DNA of 64,000 nt from positions 1,178,001 to 1,242,000 of the forward strand of contig NC_022664.1 in assembly GCF_000485905.1 (NCBI RefSeq). The letters are read 5' to 3'. Shown piece by piece: positions 56,101 to 64,000 of the stretch. The notes beneath the pieces were generated by a model, which was given only the letters and a program-made list of their open reading frames with translations, ran no database searches and was not told the origin of the DNA. Both the position numbers and the translations under genes were made by a program. The stretch comes from Spiribacter curvatus. Lineage in GTDB: Bacteria > Pseudomonadota > Gammaproteobacteria > Nitrococcales > Nitrococcaceae. Every line of letters begins with the position of its first letter. The first letter of the stretch is position 1.

Positions 56101-56677
56101 CAACCGTGTGCTCTATGTCGCCGCCTTTGGCGCGGCCGGTGATGTGGATCACCAGGACGAGCTGGAAGCCGGTGCCGATCAGATCATCTGGTGCACGGCG
56201 AAGGATGAGCGTATCGAGGCACGCCGGCCGCAGGATGTCAGCATCCAGGCAACTGACATGATCGATGTGGTCAAGCGTTATGACGAGGGTGATATCGGCC
56301 CGAGCGAGGGCGGAATACCACTCTCGGATGTCGACCGGATTATGGTCATGGGAGGCACAGGGCTGCTCAAGGGCTTTCAGACGGCCGTGCGTGGCGAGCT
56401 CGCGGAGCGGGTGGCCGAGGGCTGTGACGCCTTCGGCACTGTAGGCAGTCCCATGCAATGCATGATGCAAGGCGTCTGCGCGCAGTGTCTGCAGTGGCAG
56501 GTCGATCCGGAGACCGGTGAGCGGACCCGGCCGGTTTTCTCCTGCGCTGGCCAGGATCAGCCCCTGACCTGGATTGATCTCGACAATCTCTCGGCCCGCC
56601 AGCAGCAGAACCGGCTGAGCGACCGCCTCAACTCGCAGTGGCTCGAGCAGGTCCTGCCCGAGGCCGAACCACGCTAG
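53189..56677 (+). CDS. giant iron-sulfur flavoprotein, GltD/NfnB-like fused to NfnA/PyrK-like reductase
   Basis: A 1162-residue multidomain oxidoreductase. Residues 1-235 are a helical domain that I do not recognise. C245, C248, C256, C283 (GCPLEEKI) and C323, C326, C330 (GHRICNDCMKGC) make the N-terminal iron-sulfur pattern of GltD/Nfn large subunits. A GltD-type FAD/NAD(P) module follows from about residue 385 (RVLIAGMGPAGF; VVVGGGLTGVDTATE) to 830. A ferredoxin-NADP-reductase-like domain runs about 845-1060, and C1091, C1097, C1100 and C1119 form a PyrK/NfnA-type [2Fe-2S] site. It starts 80 bases after xseA. The start at 53189 lacks a strong ribosome-binding site. Confidence 0.85.
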   Translation: MDLDLSLGQYGLDFHTLQTTAGLGRVDAAFLDELKTAAPQLAARLEDYRGRDTDLPGTQNSELLIELGPYVEAFIGRLFGIESELDALRRSILANDVVMQFKQAFVQRRVKRHRRPVEQSFEALDATLRAGLGDKAGDDEERAIAEFGMALLEDEAANAEAIETLTAWCKLARQTTDGQARVRGWASFKLPERVDHFDRVPAERVEIDGVERLQAEPDRRRTRDGFSLTDHRMDARHVQSEIHYCIYCHDHEGDFCSRGFPEKKAQPELGYKADPLGVTLTGCPLEEKISEMHVLRRDGYNLAALAMIMVDNPMVPATGHRICNDCMKGCIYQKQDPVDIPQIETRVLGDSLDLSWGVELYHLLTRWNPLRREQFIQQPDNNRRVLIAGMGPAGFTMAHHLTMNGTAVVGVDGLKIEPLPASLLEAPVERWADLQEDLDERILMGFGGVAEYGITVRWDKNFLKLIYLTLARRHNFRVFGGARLGGTVTLEDAWALGFDHVVNATGAGLPRVVHMGNSLARGMRQASDFLMALQLTGAAKASSLASLQVRLPAVVVGGGLTGVDTATEVQAYYVKQVEKILERYERLSERLGESAVTAGMNDEDQATLTEFLEHGRAIRTERAAAAAAEREPDFNPLVRAWGGVTVAYRKGMTDSPAYVRNHEEVIKATEEGLYYAQGLEPLHAEVDQYEHVSALVCRELERHDGRWAPTGAERRLPARAIFIAAGTVPNTIYEREYPNTFRLEGNHFLPHNATDQGLEPVDDADHCKSRVFGPFTSYNEGGRRVTFIGDTHPAFHGSVVNAIASGMRTYPYVMAAMAHDVPGSDEPHTDFLMRMDDLLTARVVEVRNDNPAMVEVWVKAPMAARNFRAGQFYRLQTFESLSPVVDNTRLQIPLITVSGTGVKNDCIRLMVLQWGAGPRLVGRLRPGDPLVLMGPTGAPTDMPTGRTIMVVAGRWGAAVMLDIGAALRAAGNRVLYVAAFGAAGDVDHQDELEAGADQIIWCTAKDERIEARRPQDVSIQATDMIDVVKRYDEGDIGPSEGGIPLSDVDRIMVMGGTGLLKGFQTAVRGELAERVAEGCDAFGTVGSPMQCMMQGVCAQCLQWQVDPETGERTRPVFSCAGQDQPLTWIDLDNLSARQQQNRLSDRLNSQWLEQVLPEAEPR

Positions 56678-57066
56678 CCCTCAAGTATCACAAAGGCGAG
56701 CGCCTGATCGCGCTCGTCACTGATACTCACATGGCTTCGCGCGACGCCAAGGTCGAGGGAACGACGCCGGGCCGCACCGGTGAATGTCAGCACCGGTGCC
56801 CCGACGGGGGTGTGCTCGATCTGCAGTTCCGGTAATCGGGCCTGCGCACCGATCCCGCAGCCAAGCGCCTTGGCGGCTGCTTCCTTGGCCGCGAAGCGGC
56901 GCGCCAGGAATGCCGCCGCCGGGCCGCTGCGATCGGCGAGCGATTGATAGACCGGCCGCTCGGCCGGGCCCAGCAGGCGATCCGCCAACCGATCGCCATA
57001 GCGCCGCTGGAGTTGCTCGAGCCGCTCGATACGGACGATATCCGTGCCGATACCGATGATGCTCAA
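56674..57066 (-). CDS. acpS: holo-[acyl-carrier-protein] synthase
   Basis: A 130-residue phosphopantetheinyl transferase that activates acyl carrier protein with coenzyme A. Magnesium-site motifs are [13 protein letters not shown] (Asp) and [17 protein letters not shown] (Glu), with [15 protein letters not shown] at the end. Last gene of the lepA-to-acpS block; its start overlaps the pdxJ stop (ATGA), and its stop overlaps the convergent flavoprotein stop by four bases (CTAG). Confidence 0.96.
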   Translation of the reverse strand: MSIIGIGTDIVRIERLEQLQRRYGDRLADRLLGPAERPVYQSLADRSGPAAAFLARRFAAKEAAAKALGCGIGAQARLPELQIEHTPVGAPVLTFTGAARRRSLDLGVARSHVSISDERDQALAFVILEG

Positions 57067-57812
57067 TGACGCGCCTCGCGGATCAGCCGCCGCATCTCTC
57101 TGACGGCGCCATCGAGGCCCGCGAAAAGGGCATGGGCAATGATCGAATGACCAATGTTGAGCTCTGTGATCTCGGGCAGGGCCGCAATGGGCGCGACGTT
57201 GTGATAGTGCAGGCCATGACCGGCATTGACCTGCAGCCCCAGCGAAGCGCCGAGGCCCGCCGCCTCGCGGATACGCTGGAACTGGGCGTGGATGTCGCTA
57301 TCGCTGCGGGCATCGGCGAATGCACCGGTGTGCAGCTCGACCACGGGCGCTCCGACCTCTACCGCGGCGTGCAATTGCGCCGGTTCGGGATCGATGAACA
57401 GAGACACCCGCGATCCGGCTTCCGTCAGGACCCGACAGGCATTGGCGCATCGCGACGGATCGCCCGCCACGTCCAGCCCGCCCTCAGTGGTCAGCTCCTC
57501 GCGGCGCTCCGGCACGAGACAGCAATCCGTTGCCTGGATACGTGCGCCAATGGCCAGCATCTCATCGGTGACCGCCATTTCAAGATTCATCCGGGTCTGC
57601 AGCGTCTGCGCGAGAATCTCGACATCACGGTCGGTCACATGGCGCCGATCCTCGCGAAGGTGGACGGTGATGGCGTCCGCCCCGGCCTGCTCGGCAACCT
57701 GCGCGGCATGGACCGGATCGGGGTAGCGCGTGCCGCGTTTGCGCCGCAGCGTTGCAACATGATCAACATTGACGCCGAGCAGCGGCTCAAGACTGCCTTG
57801 ATGATGGGCCAT
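57063..57812 (-). CDS. pdxJ: pyridoxine 5'-phosphate synthase
   Basis: A 249-residue TIM-barrel enzyme that joins 3-amino-2-oxopropyl phosphate and deoxyxylulose-5-phosphate into pyridoxine phosphate. The start at 57812 gives [33 protein letters not shown], with the family N-terminus from LLGVNVDH. Also visible are [16 protein letters not shown], the [18 protein letters not shown] stretch and [14 protein letters not shown]. It overlaps recO by 26 bases at its 5' end and acpS by four at its 3' end, so the genes are translationally coupled. Confidence 0.97.
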   Translation of the reverse strand: MAHHQGSLEPLLGVNVDHVATLRRKRGTRYPDPVHAAQVAEQAGADAITVHLREDRRHVTDRDVEILAQTLQTRMNLEMAVTDEMLAIGARIQATDCCLVPERREELTTEGGLDVAGDPSRCANACRVLTEAGSRVSLFIDPEPAQLHAAVEVGAPVVELHTGAFADARSDSDIHAQFQRIREAAGLGASLGLQVNAGHGLHYHNVAPIAALPEITELNIGHSIIAHALFAGLDGAVREMRRLIREARH

Positions 57813-58542
57813 GATCGGGGTCTCCCCTGGCTGTATAGCGACCGTAGAGCTCGCGTGTTTTAAGTGGGCGGTGGCCAATATGCGGTTGCAGTGCCGCCCG
57901 CATCAGATCACGACTGGCCCGCGCGGTCGCCTCGGTGATCACGGGTTCGGCGAGACCGAGCAGGGTCTCACCCCGCACCACCGGGCCGGTCGTCTCCGGG
58001 CCCGCCACTGGCATCGCGCCACGCGTGGGATCGTAACGATACCATTGCGTCGGTACCAGTGGGTCGTCCTCCGTGTCACGAGCCAGCGCTAGACCATAGC
58101 CGAGCAGTCCCAGAAGATCCCGCTCAAATCCACGCAGGGCGACTGCCTCGGGAACGGTCTCGGCGAGGGCCTCGAGGAGATTGAGATAATGCTCGAAAAG
58201 CCCCGGATGCGGATCCTCGCGACCCAGCAGCCGCAGCAGAAGCTCGTTGGCGTAGAGCCCGCTCACCAGCCGCCGGCCTTTGAGCGTGAAGGGGCGACCG
58301 GCCGGCTCGACCTGTCTGAGCGCCCCCATCTCACCGCGACTACGCCAGGATAGCGCCAACGGCTGAAAGGGCTGGAGCAGCCCGGCCATCCTCGATTTCC
58401 GGCTGCGGGCACCGCGTGCCACCAGCCCTACCCGTCCGTGGCTGCGACTCAGCACCTCGAGCAATAGACTGGTGTCGCGATAGGCGCGCGTGTGCAGAAT
58501 GAACCCCGGCTCGAGACTGGCATCCCGCGGCTGGGTCGTCAT
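57787..58542 (-). CDS. recO: DNA repair protein RecO
   Basis: A 251-residue RecO that anneals DNA and loads RecA with RecR. The N-terminal OB-fold is [50 protein letters not shown]; the helical part includes [31 protein letters not shown] and [15 protein letters not shown]. No zinc Cys cluster is present, as in most gammaproteobacterial RecO. It starts within the era stop (ATGA) and its last 26 bases overlap pdxJ. Confidence 0.95.
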   Translation of the reverse strand: MTTQPRDASLEPGFILHTRAYRDTSLLLEVLSRSHGRVGLVARGARSRKSRMAGLLQPFQPLALSWRSRGEMGALRQVEPAGRPFTLKGRRLVSGLYANELLLRLLGREDPHPGLFEHYLNLLEALAETVPEAVALRGFERDLLGLLGYGLALARDTEDDPLVPTQWYRYDPTRGAMPVAGPETTGPVVRGETLLGLAEPVITEATARASRDLMRAALQPHIGHRPLKTRELYGRYTARGDPDHGPSSRQS

Positions 58543-59459
58543 TGACCGGCGTGATAGCCCAACGATTTCAGCATCCGCGCATCATCCGACCAGCCCTCAC
58601 GCACCTTGACCCAGAGCTTGAGGTAGACGCGACCACCGAACAGGTGCTCCATCTGACGACGGGCCGCCGCGCCGATTCGCTTGGCCTGCTCGCCCCCCTC
58701 GCCAATGACGATGCGGCGCTGTCCGACCCGCTCGACCCAGACGATGACCGCAATCCGGCGCAGCTGGCCCTCCTGCTCGAAGGCCTCGATTTCAACCGTG
58801 CTGGCATAGGGCAGTTCATCACCGAGCATCAGGGTCAACTGCTCGCGCACCAGCTCTGTCGCCATGAAACGCTCATCGCGATCGGTGACCTGGTCGCGGG
58901 GAAACAGGGGCGGTCCAGCCGGCAATTGCTCGATGAGTGATCCCTCAAGCGCCTGCAGGTTATCGCTCTTGAGCGCCGAGACCGGGACAACAGCGGCGAA
59001 CCCGAAGCGCTTGGACATCAGCTCGATCTCGGGCAGCAGCTGATTCTTGTCCCGCAGCCGGTCGGCCTTGTTGATCACCGCAATCACTGGCGTATCGATC
59101 GCCTGCAGCCGCCTGAGCACCTGCTCATCAGCCTCGGTCCAGCGGCCGGCCTCAATCAGGAACACGACCACGTCGACATCGCTGAGCGCGCTGCCCGCCG
59201 CATCGTTCATGTAGCGGTTCATGGCGGTCTTACCGCCCTCATGGAGCCCCGGGGTGTCCACATAGACAATCTGGGCGTCGTCACGCTGATGGATGCCTAG
59301 AATCCGGTGACGGGTAGTCTGGGGCTTACGGGTGGCGATGCTGATCTTCTGACCGAGCAATGCGTTGAGCAATGTCGACTTGCCGACGTTGGGGCGCCCG
59401 ACCAGTGCCACGAACCCAGAGACGAAACCGTCATCCGGTGGGGTTTGTGAATCATTCAT
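58539..59459 (-). CDS. era: GTPase Era
   Basis: A 306-residue essential GTPase for 16S rRNA maturation. G1 is GRPNVGKST, G2 includes KPQTTRHRILGI, G3 DTPG, G4 NKAD, and G5 SALKSDN. The C-terminal KH domain is GEGGEQAKRIGAAARRQMEHLFGGRVYLKLWVKV. The start at 59459 (MNDSQTPPDDG) overlaps the rnc stop by eight bases; the longer open frame through rnc is a shadow. Coupling with rnc and recO is the standard arrangement. Confidence 0.97.
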   Translation of the reverse strand: MNDSQTPPDDGFVSGFVALVGRPNVGKSTLLNALLGQKISIATRKPQTTRHRILGIHQRDDAQIVYVDTPGLHEGGKTAMNRYMNDAAGSALSDVDVVVFLIEAGRWTEADEQVLRRLQAIDTPVIAVINKADRLRDKNQLLPEIELMSKRFGFAAVVPVSALKSDNLQALEGSLIEQLPAGPPLFPRDQVTDRDERFMATELVREQLTLMLGDELPYASTVEIEAFEQEGQLRRIAVIVWVERVGQRRIVIGEGGEQAKRIGAAARRQMEHLFGGRVYLKLWVKVREGWSDDARMLKSLGYHAGQ

Positions 59460-60147
59460 GTGTCTGTCCTGTGTCTGCGGCGGCGAGTTTCGCCAGTAAA
59501 TCGCCAGCCGCAGCCTGTTCCGCCTGACGTCGATTGCCGGCGCTACCTTCGCCGACGAGTTGCAGGGATTCGCAGCGGCAACCGACCCGGAAGGTCTGCT
59601 GGTGGGCACGACCGCTGACATGCTCGACATCATAACTCGGCAGCTCGAGATGGCGGGCCTGGAGATACTCCTGTAGCCGGGTCTTCGGATCCTTGAGCGC
59701 CTCCATATCCGGTAGACGCCCGAGGTGATCATCGAACAATCGCCGGACCAGCCCTCGGCCGGCTTCGTAGCCACCGTCCAGATAGACGGCACCGATGACC
59801 GCCTCGAGCCCGTCGGCAAGGATCGAATCACGACGGCTGCCGCCGGTCTTGAGCTCACCACTGCCGAGGACCATATGCGCGCCCAGATCGATACCGCGAG
59901 CGATCTCCGCAAGCGCGTTCTTATTGACCAGCGCAGCGCGCAGCCGGCTCAACTCGCCCTCATGCATCTCTGGACGGCGTTCGAAAACCTCCGAGGCGAT
60001 CACAAAGTTGAGGATGGCGTCGCCCAGGAATTCAAGGCGCTCGTTATTCGGCCCATCGGCGCTGCGGTGAGTCACCGCGCGATCGAGCAGGGACGGGTCA
60101 TTGAATGTCCAGTCGATCTGCTGGATAAGGCGATCACGGCCCTTCAT
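59452..60147 (-). CDS. rnc: ribonuclease III
   Basis: A 231-residue double-strand RNA endonuclease for rRNA and mRNA processing. The signature is NERLEFLGDAILNFVIA (catalytic Glu and Asp), followed by LADGLEAVIGAVYLDGGYEAGR with the second metal site, and a C-terminal dsRNA-binding domain (PKTRLQEYLQARHLELPSYDVEHVSGRAHQQTF ... AAGDLLAKL). Start ATG at 60147; an adjacent GTG at 60150 is alternative. It lies 19 bases after lepB and overlaps era by eight. Confidence 0.97.
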   Translation of the reverse strand: MKGRDRLIQQIDWTFNDPSLLDRAVTHRSADGPNNERLEFLGDAILNFVIASEVFERRPEMHEGELSRLRAALVNKNALAEIARGIDLGAHMVLGSGELKTGGSRRDSILADGLEAVIGAVYLDGGYEAGRGLVRRLFDDHLGRLPDMEALKDPKTRLQEYLQARHLELPSYDVEHVSGRAHQQTFRVGCRCESLQLVGEGSAGNRRQAEQAAAGDLLAKLAAADTGQTHE

Positions 60148-60166
60148 CACGTCATGTGCTCCGCCA

Positions 60167-60904
60167 TCACTCGATCACATCGGCCATTCGCGACCAATTG
60201 GGGCCTCCGTTCCAGCTCAGCCAGATGAAAAAGGCGCGTCCCACCAGATGGTCGCGCGGCACGGTTCCCCAGAAGCGGCTGTCACTACTACGGTCCCGGT
60301 TATCGCCCATCACGAAGTACTCGTCCTCGGGCACCGTAAAAGTGAACTGCCGATCATCCCGCGACTGGTGCACCATCATTTCGTGCCAGTCACCGCCGAG
60401 GCGCTCGCGCAGAAGGTTGAACGCGTCATCACCGCTCCACTCGCCGAGCCGTTCGATCTCGAGCGGCTCACCGTTGATGATCAGGCGCTTATCCCGATAG
60501 GTCAGGGTATCCCCGGGCACGCCGACGATTCGCTTGATGTAGTCCTGAGCGGGATCCTCGGGATAACGGAACACCGTCACATCGCCGCGCGAGGGATCGC
60601 CCACCGGCACGATCAACTGATGGATAACCGGCAACCGCAGGCCGTAGCTGAATTTGTCGACGAGAATGAAATCGCCCGCCGCGAGGGTCGGCAGCATCGA
60701 TCCGGATGGGATCCGGAATGGTTCGATGATGAATGAACGGATAACCAGAACCGCGAGGATCACCGGAAACAGGGACCGGCCGAGATCCACCCACCAAGAC
60801 ACCGCGGCATCCGGCGAGCGGCGTCTGCGCCGGAAGCGATCAAACACCCAGACCCCACCGCTCACCAGCGTGAGAAGGACCAGCAACTGTTCAAAATCAA
60901 GCAT
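60167..60904 (-). CDS. lepB: signal peptidase I
   Basis: A 245-residue signal peptidase that cleaves Sec signal peptides at the periplasmic face. The start at 60904 gives MLDFEQLLVLLTLVSGGVWV, a first membrane anchor, then a basic loop (RFRRRRRSPDAA), a second anchor, and the catalytic Ser69 in IPSGSMLPTL and Lys124 in DYIKRIVGVPGD. VMGDNRDRSSDSR is the conserved box E. It is shorter than E. coli LepB (324) but normal for this group. Between lepA (22 bases) and rnc (19 bases) in a conserved operon. Confidence 0.97.
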   Translation of the reverse strand: MLDFEQLLVLLTLVSGGVWVFDRFRRRRRSPDAAVSWWVDLGRSLFPVILAVLVIRSFIIEPFRIPSGSMLPTLAAGDFILVDKFSYGLRLPVIHQLIVPVGDPSRGDVTVFRYPEDPAQDYIKRIVGVPGDTLTYRDKRLIINGEPLEIERLGEWSGDDAFNLLRERLGGDWHEMMVHQSRDDRQFTFTVPEDEYFVMGDNRDRSSDSRFWGTVPRDHLVGRAFFIWLSWNGGPNWSRMADVIE

Positions 60905-60926
60905 TGCTATCGGCCCACACGCCGGC

Positions 60927-62723
60927 TCATTTGTCGTGATCGACCTGCAGGACCGCAAGGAATGCGTCCTGCGGGATCTCGACCCGACCGACCTGCTTCA
61001 TGCGGCGTTTGCCCTGTTTTTGTTTCTCCAAAAGCTTGCGCTTTCGGGTGATATCCCCGCCGTAGCATTTCGCCGTCACATTCTTACGCAGCGCCTTGAC
61101 GGTGGAGCGTGCGATGATCTTGGAACCAACCGCGGCCTGGATCGCCACCTCGAACATCTGTCGCGGAATGATTTCTTTGAGCTTCTCGGTGAGCTCTCGC
61201 CCACGAAACTCCGCCTGATCGCGATGGACGATCACCGACAGGGCGTCGACCTTGTCACCATTGACCCGGACATCCAGCTTGACGAGCCGTTCGGTCTGGA
61301 AGCGACGGAATTCGTAATCGAAGGAAGCATAGCCGCGGGATGCGGATTTAAGCCGGTCGAAGAAATCAAGCACCACCTCGCCCATGGGCATCTCGTATTC
61401 GAGCGACATCTGATTGCCGACGTACTGCATCCCCTTCTGTACGCCCCGTTTTTCCTCACAGAGTTTGATCACCGCCCCAATGTATTCCTGGGGCACTAGA
61501 ATACTCGCGTGGATGATGGGCTCGCGGATCTCTTCAACATCATTGATCGGCGGCAGTTCGGAGGGGTTATGGATCAAGAACGTCTCACCCTCCTTGTCGA
61601 CCACCTCGTGCACCACCGTCGGGGCCGTTGTGATCAGATCGAGGCCATACTCCCGCTCCAGCCGCTCCTGGATGATCTCCATGTGGAGCATCCCCAGAAA
61701 GCCGCAGCGGAAGCCGAACCCGAGCGCTTCGGAGTTCTCCGGCTCATAATGGAGCGCGGCATCGTTGAGACGCAGTTTGCCGAGGGCATCACGAAACGCC
61801 TCATACTCATCCGAGCTCGTGGGGAAGACGCCCGCGAAGACCCGGGGCTGGACGCGCTTGAAACCCGGCACCGGGTTTTCAGTCCGCTGCCTGGCGTGGG
61901 TGAGGGTGTCACCGACCGGTGCGCCATCGATGTCCTTGATGCCGGCGACCACAAAGCCAACCCGACCGGCCTCGAGCGTATCCCACGCCATCCGCTGGGG
62001 CGTAAAAATGCCGAGATTATCCGCCTGGAATTCCCGCCCCGTGGACATGACGCGAATCCGGTCTCCTTTACGCAACACACCGTCGAAAATCCGGACCAGA
62101 CAGACGACACCCAGATAATTGTCAAACCAGGAGTCGATGATCAGCGCTTTAAGCGGCCCGTCCGGATCGCCCTGCGGGGCCGGCACATGGGCGACCAGCG
62201 CCTCAAGCAGATCATCGATACCAACGCCGGTCTTGGCACTGATCGGCACGACCTCCGATCCATCCAGACCGATAATCTCCTCGATCTGCTGGATCACCTG
62301 CTCCGGCTCGGCGGAGGGCAGATCGATCTTGTTCAGCACCGGGATCACTTCAAGGTTCTGTTCGACCGCTGTGTAGCAGTTGGCAACGCTCTGAGCCTCC
62401 ACACCCTGCGAGGCATCAACGAGCAGGAGCGCCCCTTCGCAGGCATAGAGCGAACGGCTGACCTCGTAGGAGAAGTCCACATGCCCCGGGGTGTCGATGA
62501 AGTTGAGCTGGTAGGTCCGACCATCGGCGGCCGTGTAATCGAGCGACACACTCTGCGCCTTGATCGTGATACCCCGCTCACGCTCAAGATCCATGGAATC
62601 GAGCATCTGTTCGCTGGATTTCCGGGACTGGTAGTGCGCCGAACGCTCAATCAGCCGGTCCGCAAGCGTCGATTTGCCGTGATCGATGTGCGCGATGATG
62701 GAGAAATTTCTGATCTGGTCCAT
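60927..62723 (-). CDS. lepA: translation elongation factor 4 (LepA)
   Basis: A 598-residue EF4 GTPase that acts on stalled or mis-translocated ribosomes. The start at 62723 gives [27 protein letters not shown]3 is [14 protein letters not shown] and G4 [10 protein letters not shown]. Domains II, III and V follow, and the LepA-specific C-terminal domain ends AVLQVDHDK with [28 protein letters not shown]. Full family length. First gene of the lepA-lepB-rnc-era-recO-pdxJ-acpS block. Confidence 0.98.
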   Translation of the reverse strand: MDQIRNFSIIAHIDHGKSTLADRLIERSAHYQSRKSSEQMLDSMDLERERGITIKAQSVSLDYTAADGRTYQLNFIDTPGHVDFSYEVSRSLYACEGALLLVDASQGVEAQSVANCYTAVEQNLEVIPVLNKIDLPSAEPEQVIQQIEEIIGLDGSEVVPISAKTGVGIDDLLEALVAHVPAPQGDPDGPLKALIIDSWFDNYLGVVCLVRIFDGVLRKGDRIRVMSTGREFQADNLGIFTPQRMAWDTLEAGRVGFVVAGIKDIDGAPVGDTLTHARQRTENPVPGFKRVQPRVFAGVFPTSSDEYEAFRDALGKLRLNDAALHYEPENSEALGFGFRCGFLGMLHMEIIQERLEREYGLDLITTAPTVVHEVVDKEGETFLIHNPSELPPINDVEEIREPIIHASILVPQEYIGAVIKLCEEKRGVQKGMQYVGNQMSLEYEMPMGEVVLDFFDRLKSASRGYASFDYEFRRFQTERLVKLDVRVNGDKVDALSVIVHRDQAEFRGRELTEKLKEIIPRQMFEVAIQAAVGSKIIARSTVKALRKNVTAKCYGGDITRKRKLLEKQKQGKRRMKQVGRVEIPQDAFLAVLQVDHDK

Positions 62724-62834
62724 GAGGTCCTGATCCGGCGCTTGCCGGTTGCGGAAACAAATCAGCCGCGGTAGCCCGACGCCACCGCGGCCGTATCGGC
62801 GCAACGCCGATCCATTAGCCCTGTACGATACCCA

Positions 62835-64000
62835 TCACGGTATCCGCAGGGCAAGAAAGCGCTGGCTCTGATCACGCAGGACCAGCAGCGGCACACTCTG
62901 CCCCGATTCCAGACCGGCGATGATGTCGTTGAACGAATCAAGGCCATCGATCGGTTCGCGGTTGATCCGGGTGATGACATCACCCGCCTCGATACCCGCT
63001 TCTGCAGCAGGCCCGCCATCGACACCGGCCACGACCAGTCCCATCACATCCTCATCCAGCCCGAGAGCCCCACGACGCTCCGCGTCCAGCGGCTGGACCG
63101 CCATGCCGAGCTCCTCGAACACACCGGGCTGAGCACGGGACTGCTCACTGCTTTCCTCTCCCATGTCCTCAGGCAACTGGGCGAGGGTGACATCGAGCGT
63201 CTCGCGCTCGCCATCGCGCATCACGACCACGGGCACTGTCGATCCAACCGCCGCCTGACCGACCATCGGCGGCAGCGCGCCCGAAGTGGCGACATCATTC
63301 CCGTTGAACTCGACCACGACATCTCCGGGTTCAAGGCCAGCCGCGGCCGCTGGGCTATCCGGCAAAACCTGCGCGACAAGGGCGCCCTCGGGGCGATCCA
63401 TCCCGAACGACTCCGCGAGCTCGCGGGTGACGTCCTGAATGACCACGCCCAGCCAGGCACGACTCACCTCACCGCCGTCGCGAAGCTGATCGGCGACATC
63501 CATGGCGAGCTCAATCGGGATCGCGAAGGAAATGCCCTGAAACCCACCGGAACGGCTGTAAATGTGGGAGTTGACGCCGATCACCTCACCATCGAGGTTG
63601 AACAGCGGTCCGCCCGAATTGCCTGGATTGATGGCAACGTCGGTCTGGAGAAACGGGATGTAGTTCTCCATCGGCAGGCTACGCTGCTTGGCGCTGATGA
63701 TCCCGGCCGTCACTGAATACTCGAACCCGAATGGCGAACCAATCGCGAGCACCCACTCACCGACTTCAATTTCCGAGGATTCCCCGGTTTCGACCGTGGG
63801 CATGTCCTCGCCATCCACCTTGAGCAGCGCCAGGTCCGCACGATCATCCGCTCCCACAAGCTCGGCGGTCATCTGCCGACGGTCATTCAGGCGGACAATG
63901 ATCTCGTTGGCATCCTCAACGACATGATTGTTGGTCAGGATGTAACCATCTTCTGAGATGATGAACCCTGAACCCAATGACTGGGCATCGCGGCGTGGTG
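62835..64000 (-). CDS. DegP/DegQ-type periplasmic serine protease (5' end outside window)
   Basis: The frame is open to the window edge, so the signal peptide and first residues are missing; 388 codons plus stop are present. The trypsin-like domain shows the catalytic His in ILTNNHVVEDA, Asp in DDRADLALLKVD, and Ser in AINPGNSGGPLFN. Two PDZ domains follow: GVVIQDVTRELAESFGMDRPEGALV and the C-terminal GLVVAGVDGGPAAEAGIEAGDVITRIN. This is the Do/MucD protease and chaperone of the envelope stress response; a MucD role would fit a position next to lepA and, typically, rpoE-rse genes beyond the window, but those are not visible. Confidence 0.95.
   Translation of the reverse strand, partial: PRRDAQSLGSGFIISEDGYILTNNHVVEDANEIIVRLNDRRQMTAELVGADDRADLALLKVDGEDMPTVETGESSEIEVGEWVLAIGSPFGFEYSVTAGIISAKQRSLPMENYIPFLQTDVAINPGNSGGPLFNLDGEVIGVNSHIYSRSGGFQGISFAIPIELAMDVADQLRDGGEVSRAWLGVVIQDVTRELAESFGMDRPEGALVAQVLPDSPAAAAGLEPGDVVVEFNGNDVATSGALPPMVGQAAVGSTVPVVVMRDGERETLDVTLAQLPEDMGEESSEQSRAQPGVFEELGMAVQPLDAERRGALGLDEDVMGLVVAGVDGGPAAEAGIEAGDVITRINREPIDGLDSFNDIIAGLESGQSVPLLVLRDQSQRFLALRIP

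Overview
The window looks like chromosomal DNA of a halophilic or halotolerant gammaproteobacterium, most likely of the Ectothiorhodospiraceae/Spiribacter type. This is an inference from high G+C, tightly packed genes, acidic proteins, two separate betaine-type uptake systems and a typical gammaproteobacterial lepA-lepB-rnc-era-recO-pdxJ-acpS block. No phage, insertion sequence, CRISPR array or rRNA operon was seen. No stretch longer than 300 bases lacks a gene or RNA feature.

Region 1-9.6 kb: a family 2 glycosyltransferase; a DadA-like flavoprotein with a tandem glycine riboswitch in its leader; a YqiA-like esterase; a CopC/CopD copper pair; a DUF2237 protein; a BCCT betaine/choline/carnitine transporter followed by an amine oxidase and an RNase H-fold-like protein; an MBL-fold hydrolase; and BioY. 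Region 9.6-19 kb: a TakP-like TRAP system whose binding protein lies tail-to-tail with its permeases, an iron alcohol dehydrogenase, then a complete aapJQMP amino acid ABC transporter with a good sigma-54 promoter and an orphan NarL-type response regulator. Region 19-26.6 kb: iscR, a DUF1249 protein, ppsR/ppsA, a sulfurtransferase, orn, rsgA and two half-size permease proteins. Region 26.8-32.3 kb: a betaine/proline ABC transporter in the order binding protein-permease-ATPase, a bidirectional terminator, and katG.

Region 32.3-44 kb is the most varied. It has two tRNA-Ser genes, each with a related tRNA-3'-end-derived repeat beside it, tRNA-Arg, a 1-Cys peroxiredoxin, HIT, transaldolase, EamA, GDPD and NCS2 purine permease genes. 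It also has a five-gene translationally coupled cluster (39146-42496): a Tat-exported cysteine-bearing NitT/TauT-like binding protein, ATPase, permease, a small cysteine-rich protein and a DsrE/SaoD-like protein. That cluster is the best candidate for an under-described system. A 26-residue lipoprotein gene and a phosphonate-permease remnant are also here.

Region 44-64 kb: a HAD-IIA phosphatase, a proline-racemase-superfamily protein with a Ser/Thr catalytic pair, a quinone-reductase-like MDR protein, tadA, a GST, guaBA, xseA, a 1162-residue Nfn/GltD-like iron-sulfur flavoprotein, the acpS-to-lepA block (all minus strand), and a DegP/DegQ-type protease cut by the window end. Recurrent themes are osmolyte uptake, scavenging of amino and keto acids, and peroxide/sulfur chemistry.
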